Notes: generated from the letters alone by a model not told the origin. A stretch of DNA of 64,000 nucleotides from Poronia punctata (GCA_022579005.1 MU401496.1:148703-212702); one strand, 5' to 3'; positions 1 to 12,263 are shown, counted from the first letter of the stretch. Made by a program: numbers and translations.

Positions 1-1632
1 TATAATAAGTATTTAATAAAAAAAAATACGTTTTTTTTAATAAAAAATTTATAATTAGCTTTAAAGTGCTTAGCTAAGTTAATAACTACTTTTAATAAGC
101 TATTTTAAATTTTAATAATAAAGCTTTTAAGCATATAATAAGTAGCTTTAACTATATTTTATTTAGTAACTTTTGCTAGCTTTTTTTTATTACTGCTTGC
201 TTTTTATTTAGCTGCACTTTTAAAATAAATTTTATATAAATATTAAGTAAATATATTTATATATTTTTTAATAAAACTATTTATTTTTAATTTATTATAT
301 ATTAAAAAAACAATACTTAAGCTAGCTTCTATATTATATTAAATAAATTATAGCAGTACTAAGTTTTTTAAAAGCACTAAAAACTACTTAGTACTTACTA
401 TTTATATAATCTTTTTACTAATATTATTGCTTTTTTTAATTTTGCTTTATATATTTTTATTTAATATAAATAAGTTAATTAATATAATTATAAGCATATA
501 ACCTAACTAAAGCAGCTTACTTTTTATATAAAAGCTATAAAGCATAGCTTTTTATAAAATTAAGCGCTTTTTTATAATGCTAATAATTTTAAACTTTGTT
601 TGCTAATTTGTTTTAAAGCCTATGTTATGCTTACTAAAAAAATTTTTATTTATTATAGCTTAATTAATAAAGCTTTAAATATAATTAAAAATATTATATA
701 AGTTAAAAGCGTAAACTATAAAATAGATTTTTTTATTACTATTTTTATTTTTTTTAATAAGTTAGTAAAGTATTTATTTTTTATACTATATATTGCTAAT
801 TATTTTATAAATATAACGGCCTTTTTTTTTTTAAACGCTAAATAGCTAACTTATAATTTTTATTATTTATTTAAACTATAAGTATAAGTTTAAAAGCTAA
901 CAATGCTAGCATACTAACTTTTTTTTAATTATTGCTTTTGCTATTATAGTTTATAAAAGCTAATTTATTACTTTAAATTAAGTTATGCTTAATATTTTTA
1001 AAAAAAAGTTTAGCTTTAAACTTAATTATATTATAGTATTTTACTATAAAATACTTAAAAGTATTATATTTAAAGTACTATTTAATTTTAATTATTTTAA
1101 GCATATTAGCAATACGTTAAAAGCAAATAAGTTAGCAAATTAAAATTTAAAAATATTATAGCTTATTAGGTAGCATATTATAGCTGTTTATTTACTTAGT
1201 ATATAAATAATAATATTTATATACGCTTTATATTTTTATTTATATATATACTTATAATAATATAAAAATACTTACGTATATAATACTTTTTATGCTAATA
1301 TATATTTAAATATTATAACGTTTATAAGCTACCTTACTTTTTCTTTTATAATTACTATTTTTAATACTAATTTTGCTTTTTTTATAAGTAATTTGCCTAT
1401 ACATTTTTATATTTAACTTAATATATGCATTTTAATTAACTTAATAGTTTTTTTACTAATTAAAATATATTTTTTAATAGCTATTATTATATTTTGCTTT
1501 TTTTTAAGTTTTTTAAAAACTTTAACCTTATAAAGTAAGTTATAAATACTTATATTTATAATATAGTAGCAATAGCTTATATATAAAACTAGTTTTTAGT
1601 TTGTACTAAGTAGCCTTGTTTTTTTTTATAAA

Positions 1633-1677
<45 letters not shown>

Positions 1678-3000
1678 TCTAAAGCGCTTTATAAAGCTTT
1701 TATAAAGCTTAGCTATTTTTTATATAGCGTTGCTTGCTTTAATATTAATAACTTTAACTATTTTAAAAATAACTAGTAGCTTAAAACTAAAAATAAAAAT
1801 AAAAATAAAAATAAAAACAATAATAAAAATAAAAATATAAGCTTTAAAAAAGTTTATAAAAAAGTTAACAATAACTATTTTAATTACTATTAAAATATAA
1901 ACAATAACAATAATAATAATAAATATAATTTAATAGTGCTAAATGTTTTTTTGCTATTTTTTTTGCTATTTCTTTTATTATTGCTTATGTTTTTGCTTAC
2001 GTTTTTACTATTTGCTTTGCTTTTTTTTGCTATTTTTGCTACTATCCTTACTATTGTTGCCTTTTTTTTTTTTTTAACTTTGTTAACTGCTTAGCTTTTT
2101 TTTGCTGCTTTTTTAAGCACTTTTTGCTGCTATGCTATTTTTATTGCTTATTAAAACTTTTTTTATAATAATTGCTTTTAGTTAGCTTTTAAAAGTAACT
2201 TTTTAAAAAATTGCTATAATACTTAAAGCTATAAATATTAATATATTTATTACTTTAATAGCAACTACTTTTGCTACTTTTTATAAATTAAAACGCTATT
2301 TATAATATAAAAATATTTACTAACTACTATATAGTAATAAAAAGTATATATAAAAAGCTTATTGCTTTATTAAAGTTTTAAATAAATAAATTAATAATAT
2401 ATAATTTTAATATTTGCTTTAAAATATTAAAATATAATAATATTAATATAAGTGTACTTTAAAATATATATTAAGTATACGCTATTATTTAATAGCAAAT
2501 TGCTTACTTTAGCTAATTATTTAGCATTTTGCTTATTATCTTTGCTGCTTTTGCTTTATTTTAAAAGTAAAGTAATTGCTTTAAAAAGCTTATTATAATA
2601 GTAGTAAATACTTAAAATATTTTTAAAATTTTTTTAAATAAAATTAATAATATTTTAAGCAAGTTTTAAATATTGTTTATTTATTATTTAAGATTTTTTT
2701 TTTTTACTTAATTTATTAAAGTTTATAAAGCTAATATGCTTATAATTAAAAGTTTTTATTTATAATATATACTTTTTATACTTAGTAATATACTAACTTA
2801 TTAACTTATAAGCCTTTAGTAGTAAATAAAAAGCGCTATATATATAAAATTTAAATTAAAGTGCTTATACTTTAATTTATAACGTACTTAAAATTAAAAG
2901 CAGCTACTTTTTAATATAGTATTAAAAGTAAAGTAGCAAGCTTTTTATTTTAAAGATAGCTTGCCTAGTACTATATAAGCATTTTACTTATAAAACTGCA
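1..3000. repeat. AT-rich, RIP-like gene-free block
   Basis: This stretch is almost entirely A and T, with no long open frame on either strand and stop codons throughout. The few remaining G and C bases sit mostly in GC steps, for example in AGCT, TGCT and GCTTA. The composition changes abruptly to ordinary sequence at about 2990-3060. This is what RIP leaves of transposon DNA in filamentous ascomycetes: C-to-T changes, favoured at CpA, on both strands. No transposon can be recognised in it. It could also be a centromeric or subtelomeric AT isochore. Confidence 0.8.
1632..1670. repeat. (TAA)n microsatellite
   Basis: About 13 uninterrupted TAA/ATA trinucleotides inside the AT-rich block. A second simple repeat made of AAAAAT units follows at about 1788-1816. 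Confidence 0.9.
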
Positions 3001-4538
3001 CCTATTCTATACAAGTATACTAAGCTTTTATACATGTTCGATATAAAATGCATAGATATACAAATATGGTCATAGAGTAGGTACTAGATAAGGACCAGAA
3101 TAGAAAGAATGGATAAACCGCCGATACCCCGCTTTACAAGGCATGTCTTGAACAGGGGAATTCAGATGAGATGCTATGCGTGCGTGCTGTAGCCTGTAGA
3201 TATAGCCGAGATACATACATGACCGTTGGGCTACTTGCTGGGCAAAACTATGTGTATATATTTATCGTCTGGTGTCCGGCTTTGTGTATTAGGTACCTCG
3301 AGAGCGTCAGATGTGTGATGTGCACTTTTTGTTCAACCTGGACATACAAGTAAAGTAGTCTTCTTGCTCATTTTGACTCTGTCCGCAGCCGGTTAACTCC
3401 AAGGTGACATCTACCCTGGGATCCAAGTAAAGGTAGTAAAGCGTGTATGTCAAATAGACGAAGAAAACAACACCATACAGAAATTTACAAAACAATTTGA
3501 CATGTAATGTAAGTTGCGTACTTGTAGATGGTGAACAGGTGAACCTCTAAAGTGAAATAGTACAGAAAGGTACTACAGAGCACAGTACATACTTACCTAG
3601 TATATACGAGTGGAGTAGGTATCCTAGTGAACTGGCCCAATATGGTTAGATCACAGTGTCCACGAGTGTGAAATGTGCTTTCAAGGATGGCCCACTTCAT
3701 CTGCATGATCCCTTGCACTTGCTTCATGTTCGCAGCCATTTTTATGCCGCGCAGGCAGCACAAAGGAAATAGTTGAAGCGAGGTCAAGATTCACACCAAT
3801 GATCTGACGCTAAAAAATCATCGCTACTGTACTCTCCCTGGCCTCTTCATCAGGGACGACATACAATGTTGCGCTATTGGCGGCAGAGCACATGTACACT
3901 TATTACCCGCCTACCAAATCGCTTGCAACCTTGACAACTTGTAGCAGCGCTTTGCAGATCTGGCCCAGATGTCCAACATGGTAACAAGTACAGCCTACCA
4001 TGGGGGTTACTTTAATGGCTGGAATCATACTGGCACATATTCTTGACATGCAGCTACTGCGGCCATTGTCACAGCGTGACATCCCATAACTTGCATATAG
4101 ACCAGGCGCCTCAGAGAGGTGTGACGTTGTGTTGCAAGCGGCCAGTCCGGGGTCCAGTCAACAGATTCCATCCATGCTACATACATACTCGTACACTGCA
4201 TGTAGGTACATATCTGATGTATCTGTATGCAGGTATAAAAACCAAAGGTATATGATGGTGGTAGCCTTAAGCATGCACTGCATGCAGCTGCGTTGTATTT
4301 TAATTTTTCGACTCCAGCTCACCTTTCCCCACCGTGATATTCACATTCACAGCTTTGCTTAGCGGGAGTCCGTAACGTCGCTTACCAAGACAACTGGGTA
4401 GATGAAAGTTCTATCACTTTTAACCACCGCAGATTGACGGTGAAAAGGGACGACTTGTACGACACAAACACAATAACGCCGACTCAAGTATTACCAAATA
4501 CAGACCTCACCTTGTTACTGCCTCGCCACAGGATAAGC
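3001..4538. other. Intergenic, no gene seen
   Basis: Normal base composition resumes here, but no open frame above about 77 codons shows protein-like content or joins through splice sites. It separates the AT-rich block from the F-box-like gene. I see no RNA gene in it. Confidence 0.6.
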
Positions 4539-5661
4539 ATGGCAGAACTAGACACAGGCTGGGCGGCAGCCCAATTTGCCGCAATCAACGAGCTTCTACT
4601 TATGCTTGTTGAACATGTACGTAGTGATGATGTCTTGGCAGGATATTGATCAACTACTAACAACAACATCTTCAGGTGTCTGACTGCGGTTCCCTCAGAG
4701 CACTTAGCCTGTCTTGCCGTAGATTCCATGATATATTCAGCCCCAAGCTGGGGGAGCGGATAGTCTTCAGGATAAAGGACGACGAGGATCAAGAAGCTGC
4801 CGAACGCATAATCGACGAATGCCTCATACCAGGGCCATACCTAGCCAATCTTCCACACCTCCACTTAGAAGTGAATAATGGGCCACAATTCCCCGACAAG
4901 ACCCTGTTCATGATTGAGAAGCTGCTCATGCATGTGCCAAATCTAAAGAAATTCACGTATGTTTACTTACTGTTCCTAGGCAAGGCAAGGCAAGCATCCA
5001 ATATGCACATGCACATGCACATGCACCTCTTTGCCTATTGCTTATACTTTCACACCACATGCTAACCTAATGTTCGATCACATATAGCTGGGAGTCTGAA
5101 TACGGCGATGTGCCGGTTTCCACCTTGGCACAGTTGAGCAACACCAGCCGGGAGTTGACGGAGCTACAACTGAACTGCGGAGCGGACTTGGTGAAGCAGA
5201 AAACCAATCGATACCCCCGGATGAAGGACTTCGACCGGGTGAGAACTCTAACCTGCAGACGATTAGGCGTTTGGCGAGCACTACACATCCTTCACGAGTG
5301 TCCAAACATAGAGACGGCCGAACTCACCGAGATGGAGCGGATGACAAATGCTGACTGGCACCCGACCAGCTATCACCATCACCTTAGACATATGATCTCT
5401 CATGAAGAGGAATGCCGTCGACATTCCCGGAAGCCGCTGACGATGAACCTTTGCTACTCTCGAGGAGCCGGGACGACCGTACCCTGTCCCGTCTGTGAGA
5501 GTCCTGCCATGCAGCATTACAATCCGAAGGATAAGAGATATCAGACTATATGGCAGTCTTGGGCTGTTGGCAAGGCAAGGCAGTTCTTTACGGATGATGG
5601 TCAGATAAGGCATCTCAGTTACGAATATCCTCATCCCGAGAAGAAGGAGAGAAGATATTAA
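4539..5661 (+). CDS. F-box-like protein
   Basis: Three exons: 4539-4616, 4676-4956 and 5088-5661, giving 310 residues. Intron 1 has the donor GTACGT and a CTAAC branch site, intron 2 the donor GTATGT, and the frame is kept at both joins. Residues about 12-45 read like a fungal F-box: INELLLMLVEH, then the exon 2 segment SLRALSLSCRRFHDIF. F-box proteins are substrate receptors of SCF ubiquitin ligases, binding Skp1 through this motif. The remainder has weak leucine-rich character (LPHLHLEV, TELQLNC) and no clear second domain. A CPVC pair near residue 255 could bind metal, but nothing supports it further. ATG 4539 is chosen because the F-box follows closely; an in-frame ATG at 4434 would add 35 residues that do not look conserved. 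It is the first gene next to the AT-rich block. Confidence 0.72.
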
Positions 5662-5919
5662 GTTTATACGAGGCGTATCAGAGCTGCCTTCTACCAAGGC
5701 CGGTGGATACCTACATGTACCTAGGAAACTTCGAAAATACCTAGGTTAGGTACAAGTTCAACAGATGGTTATATGGATGGATATTCCTAGCAGACATATG
5801 TCGACTATCACTAGGAATTCCCTCTTCTAATGGACAGTTTCTTTTTTACGCCCTCTTCTCATACCTACCTCTCTGCCGAGCCGTCTACCTAATAAATAAA
5901 GAGCCAAAAAAAAAAAAAA
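5662..5919. other. Short intergenic, convergent gene ends
   Basis: The stretch lies between the 3' ends of the F-box-like gene and the minus-strand dehydrogenase. It contains AATAAATAAA at about 5890 and a poly(A) run at 5907-5919. No gene is seen. Confidence 0.6.
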
Positions 5920-6800
5920 CTATTCCTTTCCCTCCACACCAACCTCCTTAACCCCCGGCGCCCACCCCAACCCCTTCTGCTCCGCCACAAGCGTAAACAT
6001 CAACCCCTCATCCACAGCAGCCTGCAAATTCCTCAAAACCAACAGTTCCATCTCCCTGCCCGTCTCATGCGTATACGTACCGACATGCGGCAGCAAAAAA
6101 GCCCTCTGGTTCCTAACCAAACCCTCATGAACACGTGGCTCATCCTCATAGACATCCAACCCCACGGCCGAAACCCGCCCCCCCTCATCCAACGCCTCCG
6201 CGAGCGCATTCTCATCGATCAACCCGCCCCTGGCCGTATTCACCAGCACCGCCCCCCTCTTCATCTTCGCTAGCTCCGCTTTCCCGATGATATGTCGCGT
6301 CGACGCGTTCAACGCCAGATTCAGCGACAACACGTCCGCGCGGCAGAGCAACCCGTCCAACGTGGGGACGTATTCCGCGTCGAGTTCCAGTGACGGGGGC
6401 AGACGACGGCGGTTATGGTAGATTATCCGCATGTCGAAGGCGCGGGCTCGCTTGGCCATTGCCCGGCCTATCCCGCCCATACCGAGGATTGCGAGCGTCT
6501 TCCCCTTGGGGTCGTGGCCCCGCGGTGTTTGGCCTAGCCATTCGCCTGCTCGGAGGGCTGTTATGGAGAAGTGGGCCACTGTTGGGTTTTTTTTGTTAGA
6601 AATTGTTTTTATACATGGATTAATTACTCGTAAACTGGGGGGGTTTTTTTTTTTCCCTTTCCCTTCTTCTTTTTCTCGGTCTTTTTGAGGATTTTATTAC
6701 ACTCGTATGTATTGTGTTTCTTGTTAGATGTGGATTGGGGGGGGGGGGGGGGGGGGGGTGTGAAAAAAATATAATATATATTTTTTTTTTTTTTTAAAAA

Positions 6801-6845
<45 letters not shown>

Positions 6846-6858
6846 NNNNNNNNNNCTC

Positions 6859-6911
<53 letters not shown>

Positions 6912-7473
6912 ACTAGTACTTCAGTTTCAAGGGTATGTTGTTGTAATCGCGGGGCAAAACACGAAAAAAAGAAACAAACAAACAAACAAACAAACGATAG
7001 ATTTAGAAAAAAAAGAAAGATTAAAAAAATAAATAAAAAAAAAATAAAAAAAAATAAAAAAAACCCTCACTCCTCAAAGCCCCCAACATCAAAAAAATCC
7101 CCGTATCGGCCGTAGCATCATCCACCGCGCCGGGCGTATTCGCCACCGCGATCCCCCTCCCCGTACAGGCGTCGACATCTACCGTATCGTAGCCGGCGCC
7201 GTTATGCGCTATATATTTCCATTTCCGCGGTAAAGCGTCCACCAACTCGGCGTCGAAGGGGCCGGTGTACCGCGTCGAGCCGTTGGACCTGTAACACCCG
7301 ATCACGGAGTCGTAGAGTCCCGATTTACAGTTCGAGAGGAATTCTGTCCGGGTGCCGGAGGAAAAGGTTAGGAGATGGTATTTGGAGGAGAGGGAGGTCC
7401 ATTCGGGGTTTGTGTGTGTTAGGGTTCCTATTAGGAGGACTGTTGGTTTTGGTGGTGGTGGTGGTGATGGCAT
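5920..7473 (-). CDS. D-isomer-specific 2-hydroxyacid dehydrogenase
   Basis: Two exons on the minus strand: 7473-7071 and 6578-5920, giving 353 residues; the codon across the splice reads A|TG. The protein is an NAD(P)-dependent D-2-hydroxyacid dehydrogenase of the glyoxylate/hydroxypyruvate reductase type. Visible motifs are the N-terminal catalytic fold with HNGAGYDTVDVDACTGRGI, the Rossmann motif GMGGIGRAMAKRARAFDM, the NTARGGLIDE block carrying the conserved Arg, DVYEDEP with the Glu of the relay, and LLPHVGTYTHETG with the catalytic His. The length is normal for the family. I started at MPSPPPPPKPTV because the upstream in-frame residues are low-complexity. The 492-bp intron is far longer than others here and contains homopolymers and a run of ten N, so its true length is unknown. 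Substrate cannot be told from sequence. Confidence 0.88.
6737..6911. other. Assembly gap with homopolymer flanks
   Basis: Inside the dehydrogenase intron lie a 22-base G run (6737-6758), T and A runs ending in 44 A (6802-6845), ten N (6846-6855) and 52 C (6860-6911). Such tracts next to N point to unresolved sequence rather than biology. Confidence 0.9.
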
Positions 7474-7641
7474 TTTGGATGGGGTGGGATGGGATGGGAT
7501 GGGATGGGAAGAGGAAGGGGGGAGAGTGTGAGTGTGAGATTGATAGATGGAGGTAGGCAGGCGAGGGAGTGGGGTAAGTAAGGGCGAGGGTTTGTTTATT
7601 AGCACGTCTGCAAGAGAATATGTAAAACGGTCAGTCTAGGA

Positions 7642-7673
<32 letters not shown>

Positions 7674-8635
7674 TCGAGTTTTTAAAAAGTAGACAGACGG
7701 AAACAATCCGGTGGAAAAACTGTGGGTTAGAAAATGCATTCTAGAAGCCGAAACAAACATGTTACCACAGTGCCGTGTGACTCGGTCGGGTTGTCCGCCC
7801 GAGAACCCCGGGTATCGGAATCCTGGGGTATCCGTCTCACAAAAAGTCTCGCGGTAGTTCGTGCGGAGAGACGTCTGAGGCACCAAGTGGATCTGAGTAG
7901 ATAGGTACTTACCATTATCGATGTATAAACCTGAAGAGCGCGAACTATAAAGTGCTGGCTGATATAGAGGTCGTTAGTTCACATTAATCAAGAGAATGTA
8001 GACATGGTTGCATCTACCGGAAAACCGTAGCCGGTCCGCTGAAACTTCTCAAGGCCGAATTGGCATCATTGTTTAAACTAACACACTACAACCCGTCGCC
8101 ATATGTCGACTTTCTTCCTCGCCTCAAGATCGAGTTAAAGATAAACAGACAATGGCATAATTAACAGTTTTCAAAACACACGAGAAATGTGTCTGGACAT
8201 GCGATTCCTCCTTCCTCAATATATTAGGCCGATACTGGCCTCGTAAGTGGGTAGATGAGTAGAATAAGTCTTGGCTATCCTTGCTTGGTAGCTCAACAAC
8301 TATTGCACGTCGTCTCTCAACACTTCATATTATGAACACGCCAATTTGCCCAAACAATGAACAGGGACATGCTTAATGCACCATTTTGTACGTACTTGAC
8401 CCTTGACCATGACCTTGAACGCCGAAAACGCCCCTTTCTCTTTATTTTCAGCATCTCGTGATGCAAACTAGGTAGCACCCTCCATGCCAAGACGCCAATA
8501 CCCCGCGCTTCCAAACGAGGCGCCAATGTGCCAATGTTGATAGGATATCCCGTACGGCACCGTGCATCGTCCATGGCGGAAATATACCTGTCAGATATCG
8601 ATGAGTTATCAAACAGACCGGCCCGTCCCTCTACT
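7474..8635. other. Intergenic with (GTT)n repeat
   Basis: No gene is seen between the dehydrogenase start and the RPA34 stop. A perfect GTT/CAA trinucleotide run lies at about 7642-7673, and a GGGAT repeat at about 7483-7508 sits just upstream of the dehydrogenase ATG. The remainder shows no recognisable feature. Confidence 0.65.
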
Positions 8636-10492
8636 TCAACGTTTCATGCTAGGAATTGTTGGAAGAGGAATGGGGGTCCGCTTCACCGGTATAGAAGGAG
8701 TGCTAGACGGGGTCGCCAGTGGCTTTGGCGTGTTCTCCTTTTTAACTCTGCTCTTCTTTGCTTTGCCTGTCTGAGGAGTCTGCGCCTGCGACTGTGTCGG
8801 TGGCGTGGCACTAGGGATAGTGGACAGACTAGGTGGCAGCACAGGGGTCTCCTTCTTTACGATGCCCTTTTCGGCCTTTATACGCTTGGCTGGTTTCTCA
8901 GCCGGAGTAGACGTTTTAGCGACCGAAGGGGTTGCCGCCTCTTCATCAACAGGCTGTTTCCGCTTGCGGTCTTTCTTCGTAGTGCTCGACTTGGCTGATT
9001 TGGCCTTGCTGGAGGAGACAGGTGGTGGTGGAGGTGGTGTCGCCATGTCAACATCAGAATCACCATCTGTCTTGGCTACTTTGGAGACCTTCTTCGTAAC
9101 TGTCGTAGGAACAGGTATAGGGGTAGGGACCCCGATGGGTGTGTATCGTGGTCGCAAACCTTGGGGCTGCTCTCGAATGGGTCTCGGTATCGGAACATAC
9201 TCGTCAGTAGCAGTAGCATGGACGTCGCCGCCGGGTCCAAACTTGGCCATGCGTCTCACGTGAACGGTAGAGTCGATGCCGCGATTCACTGTATAGAGTT
9301 AGAACGAATGAATGAATTCGTAGCAAGCATAGTGGATTGGCGCGCTTACGAGCTGTGTACTTTTCCCCACTAGAAGAAGGTATAAGCAACTGAATCTGAG
9401 TCGTCGTGGCGTGCGATTCAAGATCCATGCTATAATCGTCACCGTCATGTTTCACCACGGCACCGCCCTCGGTTGCCTTGGCCAAGTCGATTTCCATATC
9501 TTTCAACACCGTAATAGGCAAAGACGCCGGCGCGGTAAAGTACCAGACCTGCTTGCCTTTTAAGTTGGCACTGCTAAGAAACTCCGATACTTCCTTGGCC
9601 GGATTGCTCGAAGAAGCCTTGCGGAGGGTAAAATCGGAACCATTAATCCAGGGTGCACGAGACCTAGGAGAAGAATGGTAAGTAAAGGTCGTGATATGGT
9701 GAAAAACCAAAGTGCATACATAGAGTCCGTGGTGCTCCCATTCGTCTTGGCGATGGCCACATGACCGCCATCTCCCTCGTCATCGCTTTCGCTACCACTA
9801 TCGCTTTCCTCAACGATCGCAACTACACCGTTGGCCGTCGCTTTGCCCTGTGAACCGTTTGCAACTGCCTGTGCGCCTGTACTAGGCATATCCTCGTCGC
9901 TGGAGGTGTCACTCTCATCGTCTGATGAGGCCTTGCCATTGACGAGCTTGTCTTTCGCGGGAACGCTAGGCTTCTCATCCTCGCTTTCATCCTCGCTCTC
10001 GCTACCACTAGAGCTAGTACCCTCACTACTAGTGTCGCTCTCGGCCTTGACAGCGCTAGCTTTTGTGTGGCTTGCGAGTAACTTTAGGGTGAGTTTCTTG
10101 TCGGTCGAAGTTTTTGAGTCGGACGAGTCCGAATCCGAATCCGAATCCGAGTCGGAAGATGTGGAATCAGATTCGTCTTTGGGCTTTTGCGCAGATGTCG
10201 GGGTTCCGTTGGGGATGGGTTTGGAGGGCGTTGCGGCCACTGGCTTCGTGCTGCTGGTTTTGCCCGCCTTTTTCTCGAGATACTTGGCACGGGCGGCCTC
10301 AACATCCTCGTCATCGCTGCTGCTGCTGTCGCTACTGGAGGAGTCACTATCGCTGCTCGAATGCTCGGCCTTTACCACACTCTTCGATGTCTTCTGCGCG
10401 AGGGAAGACTTTGCTGCGCCGGTCTTTTTCTCTTGGCGCACTTTACTGTACAAGCCGTCCAAGGAGCCAATGGTAGCCTTTGAGCTCCTCAT
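8636..10492 (-). CDS. RPA34: DNA-directed RNA polymerase I subunit RPA34.5
   Basis: Three minus-strand exons: 10492-9720, 9663-9350 and 9288-8636, giving 579 residues with introns of 56 and 61 bp. The A34.5 core lies at about residues 258-380: RAPWINGSDFTLRKA, then VWYFTAPASLPITVLKDMEI, and IQLLIPSS. In yeast, A34.5 pairs with A49 through this domain to form the TFIIF-like module of Pol I, which transcribes rDNA in the nucleolus. The C-terminal third is rich in Lys, Pro and Thr, as is usual. The oddity is an N-terminal extension of about 255 residues made of Ser/Asp/Glu clusters (SSDSDSSSSD-like), resembling nucleolar acidic-serine proteins; yeast Rpa34 has no such arm. The phase at both joins supports one gene rather than a fusion artefact. 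ATG 10492 is the first ATG. Confidence 0.85.
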
Positions 10493-11317
10493 TTTGGCGG
10501 ATTGCGTCAAACGACGACGCTAGTTTTAATGGGATACAAGACGATACGGATAATCGTTAGAAAATAAACCGATTGCGCAGTAACGACCGGGGTAATAAAT
10601 GTGGTGTTGGGGGAGATGCGAAATCGCAGAGTGGGTGCAGATTGGGTCACAAGAAATTTTTGGAGCTGCATCAGATGCGTTCGTTAAAGGTTAACTATGC
10701 GCGTCCACGGACCACAACCGCTTTTGTACCACGAACATTGCGCGTTGCTGGTAAACTTTTCAGCGGGCACTACACGTAGACGGTAGGTAGGTAGTTGGGT
10801 ATCTCTAGCGTTCTATCAAGAGCCGCTTTAGTAGGTACTGTAAAATGGGGATGTCTGTACCAAAGACCTGGTGGGATATGCGCCGGAGAAACATTATGCC
10901 GGCACACTCGGCCTTCTCCTCGTATCGCTGCTCATATCGTACAGGCAGCAAGATGCCCGTCGGTACAACAATCAGAGTAAAAAGGTACAATCCGACGAAA
11001 TAATGCAGTTTTTATGATACTCGGAAGTATATTTACACGAGGGTCACCTTGATACCTATCCCGGGATGAGCAGCGATACCCGTCTGACAAAAAAATGCCC
11101 GTGTAGTGCTAGGCAAGCTATCCCTAAAATGGAAAGCTTGCTACTTTACCTTTAATACTGCGTTAAAGGGTAGCCGCTTTCAATTTTAAGTACGTTGTAA
11201 ATCAAAGTGCAAGCACTTTGATTTAAATAGTAAGTTTCTAGCCTATTTTAGCTATATTAGTTACCTATTAGGTTAGTGTTATTGTAAAAGTAGCCTGTTT
11301 AGGCTAGGTATAATGAA
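10493..11317. other. Intergenic, no gene seen
   Basis: This stretch separates the start of RPA34 from the minisatellite. No open frame reads as a protein. The part after about 11080 becomes mildly AT-rich and leads into the repeat array. Confidence 0.6.
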
Positions 11318-12260
11318 TTCGAAGGTCAGGGATCTGGCCAGGTTAGGTGAATTCCAAAGCCATGGCTGTTGCAGGTCGAATTCAGAAGCCCTAGCTATGG
11401 CAGGTTGAATTCGAAGGTTATAGATCTGGCTAGGTCAAATCAGGTCGAATCCTGAAGCCCTGGCTATGGCAGGTCGAATTCGAAGGTCATGGATCTGGCT
11501 AGGTCAAATCAGGTCGAATTCTGAAGCCCTGGCTATAATGGCAGGTCGAATTCGAAGGTCATGGATCTGGCTAGGTCAGGTCAGGTCGAATTCAGAAGCC
11601 CTGGCTATGGCAGGTTGAATTCGAAGGTCATGGATCTGGCTAGGTCAGGTCAGGTCGAATTCAGAAGCCCTGGCTATGGCAGGTTGAATTCGAAGGTCAT
11701 GGATCTGGCTAGGTCAGGTCAGGTCGAATTCAGAAGTCCTGGCTCTCGCAGGTTGAATTCGAAGGTCATGGCTATGGCTAGGTCAGGTCAGGTTAAATTC
11801 TGAAGCCCTGGCTATAGCAGGTCGAATTTGAAGGTCATAGATCTGGCTAGGTCAGGTCAGGTCGAATTTGAAGGTTATGGATCTGGCTTGGTCAGGTCAG
11901 GTCAGGTTAGGTCAGGTCAGGTCGAATTCAGAAGCCCTAGCTATGGCAGGTTGAATTCGAAGGTTATAGACCTGGCTTGGTCAGGTCAGGTCGAATTTTG
12001 AAGCCCTGGCTATGGCAGGTCGAATTTGAAGGTCATGGATCTAGCTAGGTTAAATTCGAAGGTCATTGCTATAGCTAGGTCAGGTCAGGTCAGTTGGATT
12101 TTGAAGCCATAGCTATAGCAGGTCGAATTCGAAGGTCATTGCTATAGCTAGTTCAGGTCAAGTCAGTTAAATTCTAAAGCCCTAGCTATGGCAAGTAAAT
12201 TAGAAGGTCATGGCTATGGCAGGTGAATTGGAAGGTCATGGCTATGGCTAGGGTAGGTTT
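11318..12260. repeat. Minisatellite, 69-bp unit, about 13 copies
   Basis: This is a tandem array whose best units (11561-11767) are three successive near-identical 69-bp copies. Each unit carries AGGTCAGGTCAGGTCGAATT, then AGAAGCCCTGGCTATGG, then CAGGTTGAATTCGAAGGTC, with two GAATTC sites. Copies decay towards both ends and differ mainly in the number of AGGTC pentamers. Because 69 is divisible by three, the better copies form a false open frame with a 23-residue period. The array ends next to a GC-rich palindrome, about 370 bp before the GRC3 ATG. Confidence 0.92.
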
Positions 12261-12263
12261 ATC

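Noticed and set aside
1621..1830. Array of spaced short repeats considered as CRISPR
   Set aside because: These are TAA and AAAAAT microsatellites without unique spacers, in a eukaryotic AT-rich region.
6624..6860. Minus-strand frame crossing the first N gap
   Set aside because: It is translated from homopolymers and N bases inside an intron.
7599..7886. Poly-Gln protein frame
   Set aside because: The Gln run comes from the GTT/CAA microsatellite; flanking residues show no coding character.
9831..10523. 230-codon plus-strand frame over RPA34 exon 1
   Set aside because: It is a shadow of the repetitive Ser/Asp codons on the minus strand; the minus-strand frame continues through introns into the A34.5 core.
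11561..11803. 80-codon open frame with a 23-residue repeat
   Set aside because: It exists only because the 69-bp minisatellite unit is a multiple of three; neighbouring units with indels close it, and it has no promoter or splice context.
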